Positions 1 through 8,613 of a stretch of 58,360 bases of DNA are shown here, in pieces. A program made the position numbers and the translations under genes. How positions within the stretch are numbered: position 1 is the first letter of the stretch; every line of letters begins with the position of its first letter. Where the stretch lies: NCBI GenBank assembly GCA_019090615.1, contig JAHRVQ010000044.1, positions 1 through 58,360 on the forward strand, written 5' to 3'. The DNA is from Pseudomonadales bacterium (GTDB lineage: Bacteria > Pseudomonadota > Gammaproteobacteria > Pseudomonadales > Azotimanducaceae). The notes under the pieces are model-generated. The model was not told where the DNA came from. It made no database searches and was given only the letters and a program-made list of their open reading frames with translations.

Positions 1-52
1 GAGATCTACACTTCTAGCTTCGTCGGCAGCGTCAGATGTGTATAAGAGACAG
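1..52 (+). other. Illumina Nextera adapter (assembly contaminant)
   Basis: Not genomic DNA. Bases 1-11 match the 3' end of the Illumina P5 oligonucleotide, 12-19 (TTCTAGCT) sit where the i5 index belongs, 20-33 (TCGTCGGCAGCGTC) are the Nextera Read 1 tail, and 34-52 (AGATGTGTATAAGAGACAG) are the 19-bp Tn5 mosaic end. From memory the index equals a standard Nextera XT i5 index (S515). Read through on the minus strand, the adapter puts the tell-tale residues LSLIHI on the end of the imuA translation. Real sequence begins at 53. Confidence 0.98.
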
Positions 53-490
53 GGCCAGGACGGCAGCACAACTTTTCGAGGCCAGAGCTTTTTCCATTGC
101 CCAGAGGGTATCGGCAGCTGTTGGTGGATTAATAATCAGTAGTTTTGATAAATCAATCCCCGCTTTGGCAAGGGCAGGAGCGTAGGGTATATAAGGTGGT
201 GCGACCATCAATAGCCAACGATTTTGTTGCTGGCTCAATTGTGCCAGGGTGGGGATGAGCAAGCGGAATTCGCCAATGCCCGGGTTATTATATAGCAGTT
301 CTGTTAAACCACCTGTTGGCCAGCCAGCGCCTGGTAAATGGCGATCTAGTAACGGATAACCTGTACTGATGCCGGGGCGAAATTGATGGTCAATATTAGA
401 GGCGCGCCACATGCCTGTGGTTTTTAATAGCTCAGTTAAAGCGCTCTGCTGTGGCTTGTTGGGTGGTTGCTTTTTTAGTGGTGGGTTCAT
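53..490 (-). CDS. imuA: ImuA, SOS mutagenesis RecA-like protein (3' end missing)
   Basis: ImuA is the RecA/SulA-like accessory protein of the ImuA-ImuB-DnaE2 translesion mutasome. About 146 genuine residues remain. The start region carries the usual ImuA features: a proline/glutamine-rich N-terminus, then RPGISTGYPLLDRHLPGAGWP followed by GLTELLY at about residues 39-66, then a RecA-like core with LMVAPPYIPYAPAL near 94-107. The ATG is at 488-490 and a LexA box lies 51-70 bp upstream. The C-terminus is cut by the contig edge and replaced by adapter residues. The family normally runs to about 220-270 residues, and imuB and dnaE2 would be expected beyond the left edge. I am confident of the family; the partner genes are an inference. 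Confidence 0.85.
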
Positions 491-540
491 TTTACCAATG
501 TGTGTTGGTGATTGAATGATTGTTATATTACTTTAATTTA

Positions 541-560
541 TACTGTAAATATATACAGTA
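541..560 (-). promoter_or_regulatory. LexA-binding SOS box of imuA
   Basis: TACTGTAAATATATACAGTA has the CTGT-N8-ACAG form and differs from the ideal palindrome TACTGTATATATATACAGTA by one base. It lies 51-70 bp upstream of the imuA ATG, as expected for LexA repression of an SOS mutagenesis operon. Confidence 0.93.
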
Positions 561-600
561 AAATGATTTTGATCAATAGTCAGGAAAGGGCTGATGACCA

Positions 601-647
601 GAAAAGCTCTGACAATAGAAAAGCTCTGACAATAGAAAAGCTCTGAT
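601..647. repeat. Tandem repeat, 17-bp unit, about 2.8 copies
   Basis: The unit GAAAAGCTCTGACAATA is repeated at 601-617, 618-634 and, partly, 635-647. It lies in the spacer between the imuA promoter and the Lrp-like gene and is not part of an evident ORF. Confidence 0.9.
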
Positions 648-756
648 CAGCGGGTGATTTTTTAAGGCCGACACCAGTTAATAAAGCTGACTAATTAAAC
701 TTATAGAGGGCGGCAAAGCGCAAATACAGGGCGTAAAAACAGTCATGGATGATTCC

Positions 757-1233
757 CTAAAGCGGTAATAGCTGGCTTTCTTTGACTTCCTCCATAACCA
801 CATAAGTTCTTGAATCACTGACGCCGGGCAAAGTGAGCAGGGTTTCACCGAGCAGTTGTCGATAGGCTTTCATATCCGCTACTCGGGCCTTAATAAGATA
901 ATCAAAATTGCCCGAAACCAGATGGCATTCCAGCACTTCGGGTAATTGTCTAACCGCCTGACGAAAATCGGCGAAAACATCCGGTGAGGTTCTAAGGAGT
1001 GAAATTTCAACAAATACCAATAACCCCAAATTAAGTAATTGTGGATCAAGTCGGGCGGTATATTGCTGAATATATCCACGCTGCTCCAGATGTTTGACAC
1101 GCTCAGCGCAGGGGGTGGCACTCAGGTTGATGCGTTTGGCCAGTTCGGTATTGGAAATACGCGCATTACTCTGTAGTTCAGCCAGGATCAGGCGATCGAC
1201 TTTATCTAGTGGTTTCTGCTGGTTTTGATGCAT
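757..1233 (-). CDS. Lrp/AsnC-family transcriptional regulator
   Basis: Leucine-responsive-type regulator of about 158 residues, the usual family length. The N-terminal winged helix begins with LDKVDRLILAELQSNARIS; its recognition helix contains LSATPCAERVKHLEQRGYI. It is followed by the RAM/ligand-binding domain (FVEISL, then ECHLVSGNFDYLIKARV). The longest reading starts at a TTG at 1242; the ATG at 1231-1233 is preferred. It is divergent from alanine dehydrogenase (1383-2501), a classic arrangement in which the Lrp-like protein senses an amino acid and controls ald. That regulatory link is inferred from the arrangement. The shared AT-rich spacer (1234-1382) probably holds both promoters and operator sites. 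Confidence 0.9.
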   Translation of the reverse strand: MHQNQQKPLDKVDRLILAELQSNARISNTELAKRINLSATPCAERVKHLEQRGYIQQYTARLDPQLLNLGLLVFVEISLLRTSPDVFADFRQAVRQLPEVLECHLVSGNFDYLIKARVADMKAYRQLLGETLLTLPGVSDSRTYVVMEEVKESQLLPL

Positions 1234-1382
1234 ATCTGGCAATAGATTCTCTTATATATTAATAAATATAAGCCATAGTATCTAAAAGTATAGAATAAAA
1301 CAGTGAGATTGCCTTAAGGGTAATCAATATAATTGTTCGCGTTAATAACCCAAATTAAATGCCCTTTGGCAGGAGAATGGTT

Positions 1383-2501
1383 ATGCGAATTGGTATACCT
1401 TCAGAAATTAAAAACCATGAATATCGTGTCGGTCTGGTGCCTGCTGGCGTAAGAGAACTGGTGCATCATGGTCATGAAGTGGTCGTGCAGTGCAACGCAG
1501 GCGCGGGCATTGGCTTTGATGATGCAAGTTATCTGGCCGCAGGGGCAAGCATGATTGATTCAGCCGCCGCAGTTTATGCCTCTGCTGAGATGATTGTTAA
1601 GGTCAAAGAACCGCAAGCGGCAGAGCGCAAGTTATTGCGGCCAGAACAAACCCTGTTTACTTATCTACACCTGGCACCTGACCTGGCCCAGACAACAGAT
1701 CTGGTGGCAAGTGGCTCTACCTGTATTGCCTATGAAACAGTCACTGATGCAATGGGTAATTTACCGTTGCTTGCGCCCATGTCCGAGGTCGCTGGGCGCA
1801 TGTCAATTCAGGCGGGTGCCATGTGTATGGAAAAGTCTCATGGCGGCCGCGGGGTTTTACTGGCCGGGGTGCCAGGTGTTACCCAGGCTCAGGTGTTGAT
1901 CCTGGGTGGTGGTGTGGTGGGCCAGAATGCGGCGCATATTGCGGTAGGTATGGGTGCGCGGGTGACGGTCATTGATCGCTCGGTTGAGGTATTACGACGT
2001 CTGGATAATTTATTCGGCGCTCGAATTCAGACCTTGTATTCTACCCAGGATGCTGTGGAAGAGCTGGCATTAAAAGCTGACCTGATTATTGGTGCGGTGT
2101 TGATTCCTGGCGCTGCGGCACCAAAATTAATCACCGCAGCATTGGTTGACAGGATGCGGGCTGGCACCGTGATGGTGGATGTGGCAATAGATCAGGGCGG
2201 ATGTTTTGCGACCTCTGTTGCTACAACCCATGCCCAACCCACTTATCGTGTTAATGACGTGGTGCATTATTGCGTGGCAAATATGCCCGGTGGTGTCGCA
2301 CATACTTCAGCTGCAGCTTTGAATAACGCGACCTTGCCCTATGTGCTGGAACTCGCCGATAAGGGTATTAAGAACGCGCTGCAGGATAATATACATTTAT
2401 TGCATGGCCTGAATGTGTTTCATGGGGTCGTCACTAATGAATATGTGAGTGCGGCTCATCATATGAAATATGTTAGGCCAGAACTGGCCCTGGCAGCCTG
2501 A
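1383..2501 (+). CDS. ald: Alanine dehydrogenase
   Basis: NAD-dependent L-alanine dehydrogenase (alanine + NAD+ + H2O to pyruvate + NH4+ + NADH), cytoplasmic. The protein opens with MRIGIPSEIKNHEYRVGL. Other family features are VKVKEPQ, the TYLHLA segment with substrate-site residues, and the Rossmann motif LILGGGVVGQNAA around residues 170-182; the end region has VVHYCVANMPGGVAHTS. An ATG eight codons upstream (1359) is open, but AGGAG at 1371-1375 sits 7 bp before the ATG at 1383, and that start gives the usual length of 372 residues. Regulated, by inference, by the divergent Lrp-like gene. Confidence 0.96.
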   Translation: MRIGIPSEIKNHEYRVGLVPAGVRELVHHGHEVVVQCNAGAGIGFDDASYLAAGASMIDSAAAVYASAEMIVKVKEPQAAERKLLRPEQTLFTYLHLAPDLAQTTDLVASGSTCIAYETVTDAMGNLPLLAPMSEVAGRMSIQAGAMCMEKSHGGRGVLLAGVPGVTQAQVLILGGGVVGQNAAHIAVGMGARVTVIDRSVEVLRRLDNLFGARIQTLYSTQDAVEELALKADLIIGAVLIPGAAAPKLITAALVDRMRAGTVMVDVAIDQGGCFATSVATTHAQPTYRVNDVVHYCVANMPGGVAHTSAAALNNATLPYVLELADKGIKNALQDNIHLLHGLNVFHGVVTNEYVSAAHHMKYVRPELALAA

Positions 2502-2648
2502 GGGCGATAGTAATATAGGTAATACAGGTAAAAGGCGGGCGGTAGCTAAGGGCGCTGCAGAGGGTGATCAAAAGCCAGGTTGACCGTTAAGGTTTCAATC
2601 TGCATAGTGTCAAACTTTTGTAACCACAGAGTCCAGATTACAATTCGT

Positions 2649-4784
2649 ATGATTGCCAGATCTAGTGTTATTTTAAACCTGTTGCTTATAATTTGCGGTC
2701 TGATATTGACCGCCTGTAGCGACAAAACCCCCGACCTGGCTGTGATTACCCCGCCGGTAGCCAGGATTGTGCCCCAGACTTTTTCTATTCATGGGCATGA
2801 GCGGGTCGATGATTATTTCTGGATTCGTGATGATACTCGGCAGGACCCTGAGGTGCTGGATTTATTGCAGCGGGAGAATGCCTATACGCAACAGGTTATG
2901 TCTCATACCGAAACTCTGCAGGATGAATTGTTTGCAGAAATTACCAACCGCTTAACCTCATCGAACAGTACTGTACCGGTGAAGCAGGGCGACTATTATT
3001 ACCATCGGGAGTTTCGTAAGGGCGGAGAATATCCGCTGTATCTACGGCGAAAAGAACATCAACCTGCCACAATCCTGTTAGACCTGAATGAGCTGGCAAA
3101 AGGCCATGACTACTATAACGTAGGTAATTGGGTGGTAAGCCCTGATAGCCAGAAACTTGCTTATGCAGAAGATATATTAAGCCGCAGAGTTTATACCCTG
3201 CGATTTAAAGACCTGCAAAGCGAAACATTATTGCCGGATGTTATTTATAACGCAGATACCAGCATTGCCTGGGCGAATGACAATAAAACGGTGTTTTATG
3301 TCCTGAAAGACCCAACCACATTGAGGCCCTATCGGCTGATGAAGCATACATTAGGTACAACGGTTGAATCTGACCAGCTTATCTATGAAGAACAGGATGC
3401 GCGTTTTTATGTGTCGGCCTATACCACCCGCAGCAAAAAATATGTTGTGATCTCGATGCAGAGTACGGATTCTTCGGAAATTCGTTTGATCGATGCAGAC
3501 CAGCCTGAAGCGGCACCTGTCATTTTTTTAGCCAGGGAAAATAATCATGAATATCGACTGCGGCATATACCTGGCGAGTTTTATATATTAACCAACTGGC
3601 AAGCGAAGAATTTTCGTTTGATGCAGGTTGATGAGCATTTAATCGGTAGTAAAACTCACTGGCAGACAACGGTTGCTCATCAACCCGAGGTATTAATCCA
3701 GGATGTTGAGTTATTCAATGATCATCTGGTATTGACGGAGCGATATGATGGTTTGCCAAGGATCCGCGTATTCGATCAAAAATCCGATGCGGTTGAATTG
3801 ATTCAATTTCCTGACCCTGCTTATACCGCGCGACTACACTCTAACCCTGAAATTAATTCAAATCAGTTACGCTATGTTTATTCCAGTTTGACCACACCGC
3901 GATCGGTTTATGAATATAATATGGCCACTGGGGTTTCTACCCGCTTGAAGCAGGATAAGGTTGTTGGTGAATTTGATGCCGCAAATTATCGATCAGAGCG
4001 GCTTAAAGTAACAGTTAGAGATGGTGCTGAGGTGCCGGTATCGTTGGTTTATCGTAAAGACCTTAAAAATAAGGCGCGCCAACCGTTATACCTTTATGGG
4101 TATGGATCGTATGGCAGTGCCATTGAGCCTCGATTTAGTTCAACGCGTTTATCCTTGCTGGACCGGGGGTTTGTTTTTGCAATGGTGCATGTACGTGGCG
4201 GTGATGAAATGGGCCGGCGCTGGTATGAAGATGGTAAATTACAGAATAAACGCAATACCTTCTGGGACTTTATAGACGTGACTGAAGCGTTGGTGGCAAA
4301 AGGTTACGGCGATCAGCAGCAGGTATTTGCTATGGGTGGTTCGGCAGGTGGTTTGTTGATGGGGGTGATTGCGAATGAGGCACCAGAGAAGTATCTGGGT
4401 ATTATTGCCCATGTCCCTTTTGTTGATCTAGTGACAACCATGCTGGATGCCTCCATACCTTTAACAACGGGTGAATATACAGAATGGGGCAATCCCGAAG
4501 TAGCTGCAGATTATCGTTATATGTTGTCCTATTCTCCCTATGATCAAATTAAGCCGCAGCACTATCCACATATGTTTGTAACCACTGGCTTATATGATTC
4601 GCAGGTACAGTATTTTGAACCGGTTAAGTGGGTCAGCAAGTTACGGCGTTACAAGCTTGATGATCATCGGTTACTTATGCATATCGATATGACAACCGGT
4701 CATGGTGGTGCTTCTGGTCGGTATGCACGGTATAAAAAGAGCGCGCTTGAGTTTGCTTTTATTCTCGACCTGTTGGCGGATTAG
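2649..4784 (+). CDS. ptrB: Oligopeptidase B-like S9 peptidase with lipoprotein signal
   Basis: Prolyl-oligopeptidase-family serine peptidase; the layout (beta-propeller beginning VDDYFWIRDDTR, then an alpha/beta-hydrolase domain) is that of oligopeptidase B, which cuts short peptides after Arg/Lys. The catalytic triad is visible: Ser565 in GGSAGG, Asp650 in LYDSQVQY and His685 in TGHGGASGR. A TTG at 2580 would add 23 residues, but the ATG at 2649 gives a clean signal: MIARSS, a hydrophobic stretch, and the lipobox LTAC at about residues 20-23. A lipoprotein form implies a periplasmic, membrane-anchored enzyme, whereas the E. coli enzyme is cytosolic. It converges with the next gene, with only 3 bp between the stops. 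Confidence 0.9.
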   Translation: MIARSSVILNLLLIICGLILTACSDKTPDLAVITPPVARIVPQTFSIHGHERVDDYFWIRDDTRQDPEVLDLLQRENAYTQQVMSHTETLQDELFAEITNRLTSSNSTVPVKQGDYYYHREFRKGGEYPLYLRRKEHQPATILLDLNELAKGHDYYNVGNWVVSPDSQKLAYAEDILSRRVYTLRFKDLQSETLLPDVIYNADTSIAWANDNKTVFYVLKDPTTLRPYRLMKHTLGTTVESDQLIYEEQDARFYVSAYTTRSKKYVVISMQSTDSSEIRLIDADQPEAAPVIFLARENNHEYRLRHIPGEFYILTNWQAKNFRLMQVDEHLIGSKTHWQTTVAHQPEVLIQDVELFNDHLVLTERYDGLPRIRVFDQKSDAVELIQFPDPAYTARLHSNPEINSNQLRYVYSSLTTPRSVYEYNMATGVSTRLKQDKVVGEFDAANYRSERLKVTVRDGAEVPVSLVYRKDLKNKARQPLYLYGYGSYGSAIEPRFSSTRLSLLDRGFVFAMVHVRGGDEMGRRWYEDGKLQNKRNTFWDFIDVTEALVAKGYGDQQQVFAMGGSAGGLLMGVIANEAPEKYLGIIAHVPFVDLVTTMLDASIPLTTGEYTEWGNPEVAADYRYMLSYSPYDQIKPQHYPHMFVTTGLYDSQVQYFEPVKWVSKLRRYKLDDHRLLMHIDMTTGHGGASGRYARYKKSALEFAFILDLLAD

Positions 4785-4787
4785 TCT

Positions 4788-5825
4788 TTATATGCCGGTT
4801 TGCTGGCGGATGGCGGATGATGACAGGTCGCTCCGAAATTCTTTTTCAGTGACCGCGTCGCAAATATTAGCTAGCTGAGCGGGTAAGGGAATATCTGACA
4901 AGGTCAGGTACTGGTCCTTATCCAGACGCCCAAAAACCAGAAAACGATGGTTGTTTGCTACCAATTTTTCAATGGCGGCATCTCTTTGCGGTAGGCTATT
5001 GGCATAATATTTTGGATCTGCAATACGCCGGATGGTGTCTATACCTACAACAAATATAGTGCCTGGGAATAACCGAGATTTTTCTATAAAAGTGGGTGCG
5101 CGGGTAAATAGCAGTGGCATTGGATTTAGATCAGCCTGTCGTTCTGCCATATCCAGGTAGTTAATCATCGGTTTATCCACATTGGTTGTGGATATTTCCA
5201 TCACTACGGGTTTGCCGGTGATCTGCCCAGCCAGCTGGTACATTTTTCTGTGGCCGTCATGAGTTGGGTTAAAAGCGCCTGGAAATAATACTTGCGGGGC
5301 CTTTTCCTGCTCCCAGGTTGAGTCAGCTTGCTGTTGTAATAGTGCTTGCCAGCCAGCTTCGGCAGACTGTATTTTTAAAGTGATCTGGCTATCTGTTATA
5401 GCTGGAATTATACCGCTACCAAGGGCCATGATCTGCAGGATAAAATTTGAACATTGGGCTTCCTGTGCTGCGCGGTCACTTTGTTTGTCTAGAATCAGGG
5501 TAATTTCAATGCTGCTGGCGCAGGATTGCAGGGCAATAAAACATCTATCCAAACCCCTTCTTTGTCTGTTGGTGGTCAGCGCCGCAGTGCAACCCAGGCC
5601 GAAATTCTGGCTTTTTGTCGATAATGCATTAGCCCGCTGAAAGGCAATCATGGCCATATTTCGTGCCGTGCTGGCGCTACATGCCTGTTGCGGCTCAGTG
5701 CCAAGGTAATCGGTTAAAGATTCAGTACTATAAGGCACAATGCTTTCTAGTAAGGTGTTCGAGGCGCCCGGTACATCTAGTAGTTTAGCAATAGCGCTGC
5801 TACCACCGCCGGCAATAGCGAGCAC
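4788..5825 (-). CDS. CinA-like domain fused to a NadD-like nucleotidyltransferase
   Basis: Two domains are visible. Residues 1-150 follow the CinA C-terminal (PncC, NMN amidohydrolase) fold pattern, with AIAGGGSSAIAKLLDVPGAS and later TTNRQRRGLDRCFIALQ. Residues 175-345 form a nucleotidyltransferase of the NadD/CoaD type, with LFPGAFNPTHDGH (the T/HxGH motif) and a C-terminal SSSAIRQ resembling ISSTxxR. In the CinA-like part a gapless alignment from memory puts Ala where PncC has its catalytic Ser and Leu where it has Lys, so amidase activity is doubtful. The start is uncertain: this reading uses GTG at 5825, yet the frame stays open another 18 codons upstream (to a TGA at 5880-5882) with plausible family sequence (IHANADKF) and no ATG. 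The role is probably in NAD or other nucleotide-cofactor metabolism; the substrate is unknown. Confidence 0.75.
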   Translation of the reverse strand: MLAIAGGGSSAIAKLLDVPGASNTLLESIVPYSTESLTDYLGTEPQQACSASTARNMAMIAFQRANALSTKSQNFGLGCTAALTTNRQRRGLDRCFIALQSCASSIEITLILDKQSDRAAQEAQCSNFILQIMALGSGIIPAITDSQITLKIQSAEAGWQALLQQQADSTWEQEKAPQVLFPGAFNPTHDGHRKMYQLAGQITGKPVVMEISTTNVDKPMINYLDMAERQADLNPMPLLFTRAPTFIEKSRLFPGTIFVVGIDTIRRIADPKYYANSLPQRDAAIEKLVANNHRFLVFGRLDKDQYLTLSDIPLPAQLANICDAVTEKEFRSDLSSSAIRQQTGI

Positions 5826-6049
5826 AAATTTATCTGCATTAGCATGTATTTTGGGGATGAAATGCAGGGGGAAATCCAGTCAGTGTGGTGGAGTAGTCAG
5901 CTTAGCAAAAATCAAGCTGGGTTTGTATTGGCAAGCATCCCGTTTAATTGGTTGAAATCAGCGTTTAACCCATCAATTGGGTAATGCTTCTGTTTTTTCT
6001 CAGCGGGCAGATAAAAGTAAACCATACATTTTGTTATTTATTGCTATTT

Positions 6050-7108
6050 TTATCCTGAAGTTTCTTCGGTCAGTCGTGGTTCGGCAGCTGTTACCGCGAC
6101 CGCAACTGCATCTGCATCTGGGGGTAGCTTTATTCCCATATCGGTCAAATCAATATTTTGTTGTTTTAACCAGGGCAACACCAGCAGGCCAACTTTACCG
6201 GCTAGTTCTTTTTCAAATCCTGCTGCCAGCGGTGGATGGTGTAAAGACAGTCGTAGCAGCTGCTCAATCTTGTCTGCCCCGTGTTTAGAACCTGCATTAC
6301 TGACTTCGGGTGCATGGATCGCAGCCAGGGCCCAGGTATAAGCATAATGATGCGGAATCTTACGTTGACTGTCGATCGATTTAAGGGCGAGGTCAATGGC
6401 ATTAAAAGTTGACGGCCAGTCAGGGATATGTTGATCCTTGAGTGCATAAGCGAGTTGTGACAAGCACCTTTCCTGGAACGTTCCTGTGGCGGTATCAACC
6501 AGCGCCTGGAATATGGGGATAGTACGTTCCATCAAACCCACAGATGGTTGGCGTCTACCACGAAAATTATCATTCCAGACCTGTTTGCGTTTTTCTGCAG
6601 CATGGCGGCGAATAGTCAGACGGGTCATTTTAGACGCGGATTTTATAGCTTCTATCAATTCTTTTTCTGGTACCACAGATTGTGCAGTATCACTGAGTTG
6701 TAAATCGACCAGACGGATGGCTTGTTGATCGGCCTCATCCTGTGACAGCTGGTCGTTCATTTGTTGCTCATGGGCGCTCATAGTTTGTTGCATGTCGGCT
6801 ATTGTTGCGCCTAATGCTCGGTCGAGGATAAAAGGGCCACCGTAACCGCCAATGAGTGCCACTGCCAATGTTTCAATGAGCTTGTCAGTTTTCTGTGTGG
6901 CCATGTTGAATAGATCAAGGTCAGCAGGAACAATTAGAAATATAACCAGCCCCCCAGACATGCCTATTACTATATCACCTAATATTCCTGGTTTAAGATG
7001 GTGACCATCAAAATGCGGCAGGGTTAAGCCTTTTTCGCTGCGGGCTGCGTGGACAAAACCGCCTATGGCGCCCATCAGGCATAACCAGCCGATTGCACTA
7101 AAATTCAT
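6050..7108 (-). CDS. Membrane-anchored protein of unknown function
   Basis: 352 residues; I do not recognise the family. The N-terminus has two likely transmembrane segments (about residues 2-22 and 45-63, the latter rich in GMSGGLVIFLIV), separated by a short polar loop. A third hydrophobic patch (ALIGGYGGPFILDRAL) lies near 85-100. Then comes a Gln/Glu-rich helical stretch (about 105-145, possibly coiled coil) and a soluble C-terminal half containing alanine-rich helices. The ATG at 7106-7108 follows AGGATGTTAAA, a usable ribosome site. The gene is transcribed toward, and in the same direction as, the CinA/nucleotidyltransferase gene, with a 224-bp gap. Confidence 0.7.
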   Translation of the reverse strand: MNFSAIGWLCLMGAIGGFVHAARSEKGLTLPHFDGHHLKPGILGDIVIGMSGGLVIFLIVPADLDLFNMATQKTDKLIETLAVALIGGYGGPFILDRALGATIADMQQTMSAHEQQMNDQLSQDEADQQAIRLVDLQLSDTAQSVVPEKELIEAIKSASKMTRLTIRRHAAEKRKQVWNDNFRGRRQPSVGLMERTIPIFQALVDTATGTFQERCLSQLAYALKDQHIPDWPSTFNAIDLALKSIDSQRKIPHHYAYTWALAAIHAPEVSNAGSKHGADKIEQLLRLSLHHPPLAAGFEKELAGKVGLLVLPWLKQQNIDLTDMGIKLPPDADAVAVAVTAAEPRLTEETSG

Positions 7109-7361
7109 TTTAACATCCTGTTGTTTGAGGAATCCTGCCTGCTAATTTCTGTCTGCTAAGTAGTGACCACGATGATACATCTATTGCAGTCTACTCTGAT
7201 TGTTGCGGTAAAAGAATCGACTGCCTGGGGTAAGCAGAGTGACATCTCAATGTATAAGATATGCAGGTCAAAAACTGATGAAGGCAAACGTTGCGATAAA
7301 AAAGTTTGGACAGTAGAGCAGCTGGCGGTTGGTCGCCAGATATTACCAGCCCGCTAGAGGA

Positions 7362-7583
7362 TCAGGTGGTTATGCATATGCGGTTTGATTTACGTCGATC
7401 AGACTGGCTGCGCATTTCCATTGGCTGGGGATGACTGATCAGTATATGACGTCTTTCTGGGTGTCTGCGGCGATCAGTTTGTGGCTGTAGTTTATTCTGT
7501 TTAGCCGTATATTCCGCGCGTTTAAGCTGGGGCCTGGATGATGTGGATAAGCGTCCATAACCTGAAGGGGGTAAAATATTCAT
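7362..7583 (-). CDS. Small basic hypothetical protein
   Basis: 73 residues from an ATG, rich in Arg. It has spaced RR-containing motifs (TDRRRHPERRH, later QSDRRKSNR), a pattern seen in short linker regions of PilZ-like and other small bacterial proteins. No hydrophobic segment and no clear Shine-Dalgarno. It lies in a 690-bp gap otherwise lacking genes, so it could be real or a chance ORF. Confidence 0.3.
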   Translation of the reverse strand: MNILPPSGYGRLSTSSRPQLKRAEYTAKQNKLQPQTDRRRHPERRHILISHPQPMEMRSQSDRRKSNRICITT

Positions 7584-7798
7584 CCGTATTTATTAGCCTC
7601 GTCCGTTGGCTTACCTTAAACTTAATAGCGGCCTTGGGGTGCGAACCTTTAGGATATTTTCAACTTCTTTTACTTGTATTAAGTGCGCTCGATATGCGCT
7701 AATTGGCACTTCTCCGAAGCGCTAGAAAAAATTCAATATAGCGTCCTCTACCTAAGCGCCTTCTATAACCGTCAATATTTGTCCAGTGGTTGTCTAAA

Positions 7799-8494
7799 AT
7801 GTCGATTTTGTTTTTAATTCTGTTATTGGCTGTGGCTCCGGTTTTTGCTGAGCCGCAGGCCGTTGATGTACAAGCTGTTGAGGCACAGACTCTTGATAAT
7901 GGCCCGGCTCAAGGCGCTGGAACTGCTGTAATTAATCCTCCTGCACAGATTGCAGAAGCAGAGGCAACACCAAGTCGTGAAAAAATTACTGTAACACCCG
8001 CAGAGTTAGAAGATTACCCGTTTGAAATAGTTGAAGATGTTTTTCGAGTAACCGATCTATCGGCTGGGCAGATTCGGTTGATGAATATTCAGCGTCGTGA
8101 GGCGAAGACGATGATTGCTCGCAGGTTAGGTATGCTTTCTGTGCGGGGCAATAAAGATGATCTGGCGGTGTTCCAGCAACTGGTTAAGCAACGGATACTG
8201 AAAGCCGATCAGATCGAAGCATGGCAGTCTATTGGGGTGTTGTTTGGTGATGTACTGGTGCGGGAATTTAATATGACCTGGGTGCGTTATGAGGACAGGC
8301 GAGGGGTTAACAAGGCATTGCGTTGGCGTAAAACTGATAATTTTTTCTTCCCAGTGACGATGTTTAGCAAGCGAATGCGCTTTGGTGAGAAAATTAATTT
8401 CCAGGATGTTTTTGATCAATTAGCTAATGAGGCAGCAAAATTCAGGCAATTATCGCGGCAGCCTCAGATGCCAACAGGCAGGTTTAATGAGTAG
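7799..8494 (+). CDS. Exported DUF3806-like hypothetical protein
   Basis: About 231 residues. An in-frame TTG lies at 7790, but the ATG at 7799 directly begins a signal peptide (MSILFLILLLAVAPVFAE, cleavage expected after VFA). A low-complexity Ala/Glu/Val-rich linker follows, then a compact domain from about residue 85. That domain contains RRLGMLSVRGNKDDL, VLFGDVLVREFNMTWVRYED and FFFPVTMFSKRM, which I associate tentatively with DUF3806-type proteins. Probably periplasmic; function unknown. The next gene downstream (8614) is a small membrane protein on the same strand. Confidence 0.72.
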   Translation: MSILFLILLLAVAPVFAEPQAVDVQAVEAQTLDNGPAQGAGTAVINPPAQIAEAEATPSREKITVTPAELEDYPFEIVEDVFRVTDLSAGQIRLMNIQRREAKTMIARRLGMLSVRGNKDDLAVFQQLVKQRILKADQIEAWQSIGVLFGDVLVREFNMTWVRYEDRRGVNKALRWRKTDNFFFPVTMFSKRMRFGEKINFQDVFDQLANEAAKFRQLSRQPQMPTGRFNE

Positions 8495-8613
8495 GCAAAA
8501 GATAGGTTTTCATTTTTACTGCCGAACAAGCTAAAATAGATACATGCGCCAGCCTGGGCTGGTCCTGTATTAAAATTTAATGTTTTCAGAGCACGGCGCG
8601 GAGCGCAAAATTC

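Noticed and set aside
7163-7357. 64-codon plus-strand ORF
   Set aside because: No ribosome site, no family signal and mixed composition; probably chance in the spacer between divergent genes.
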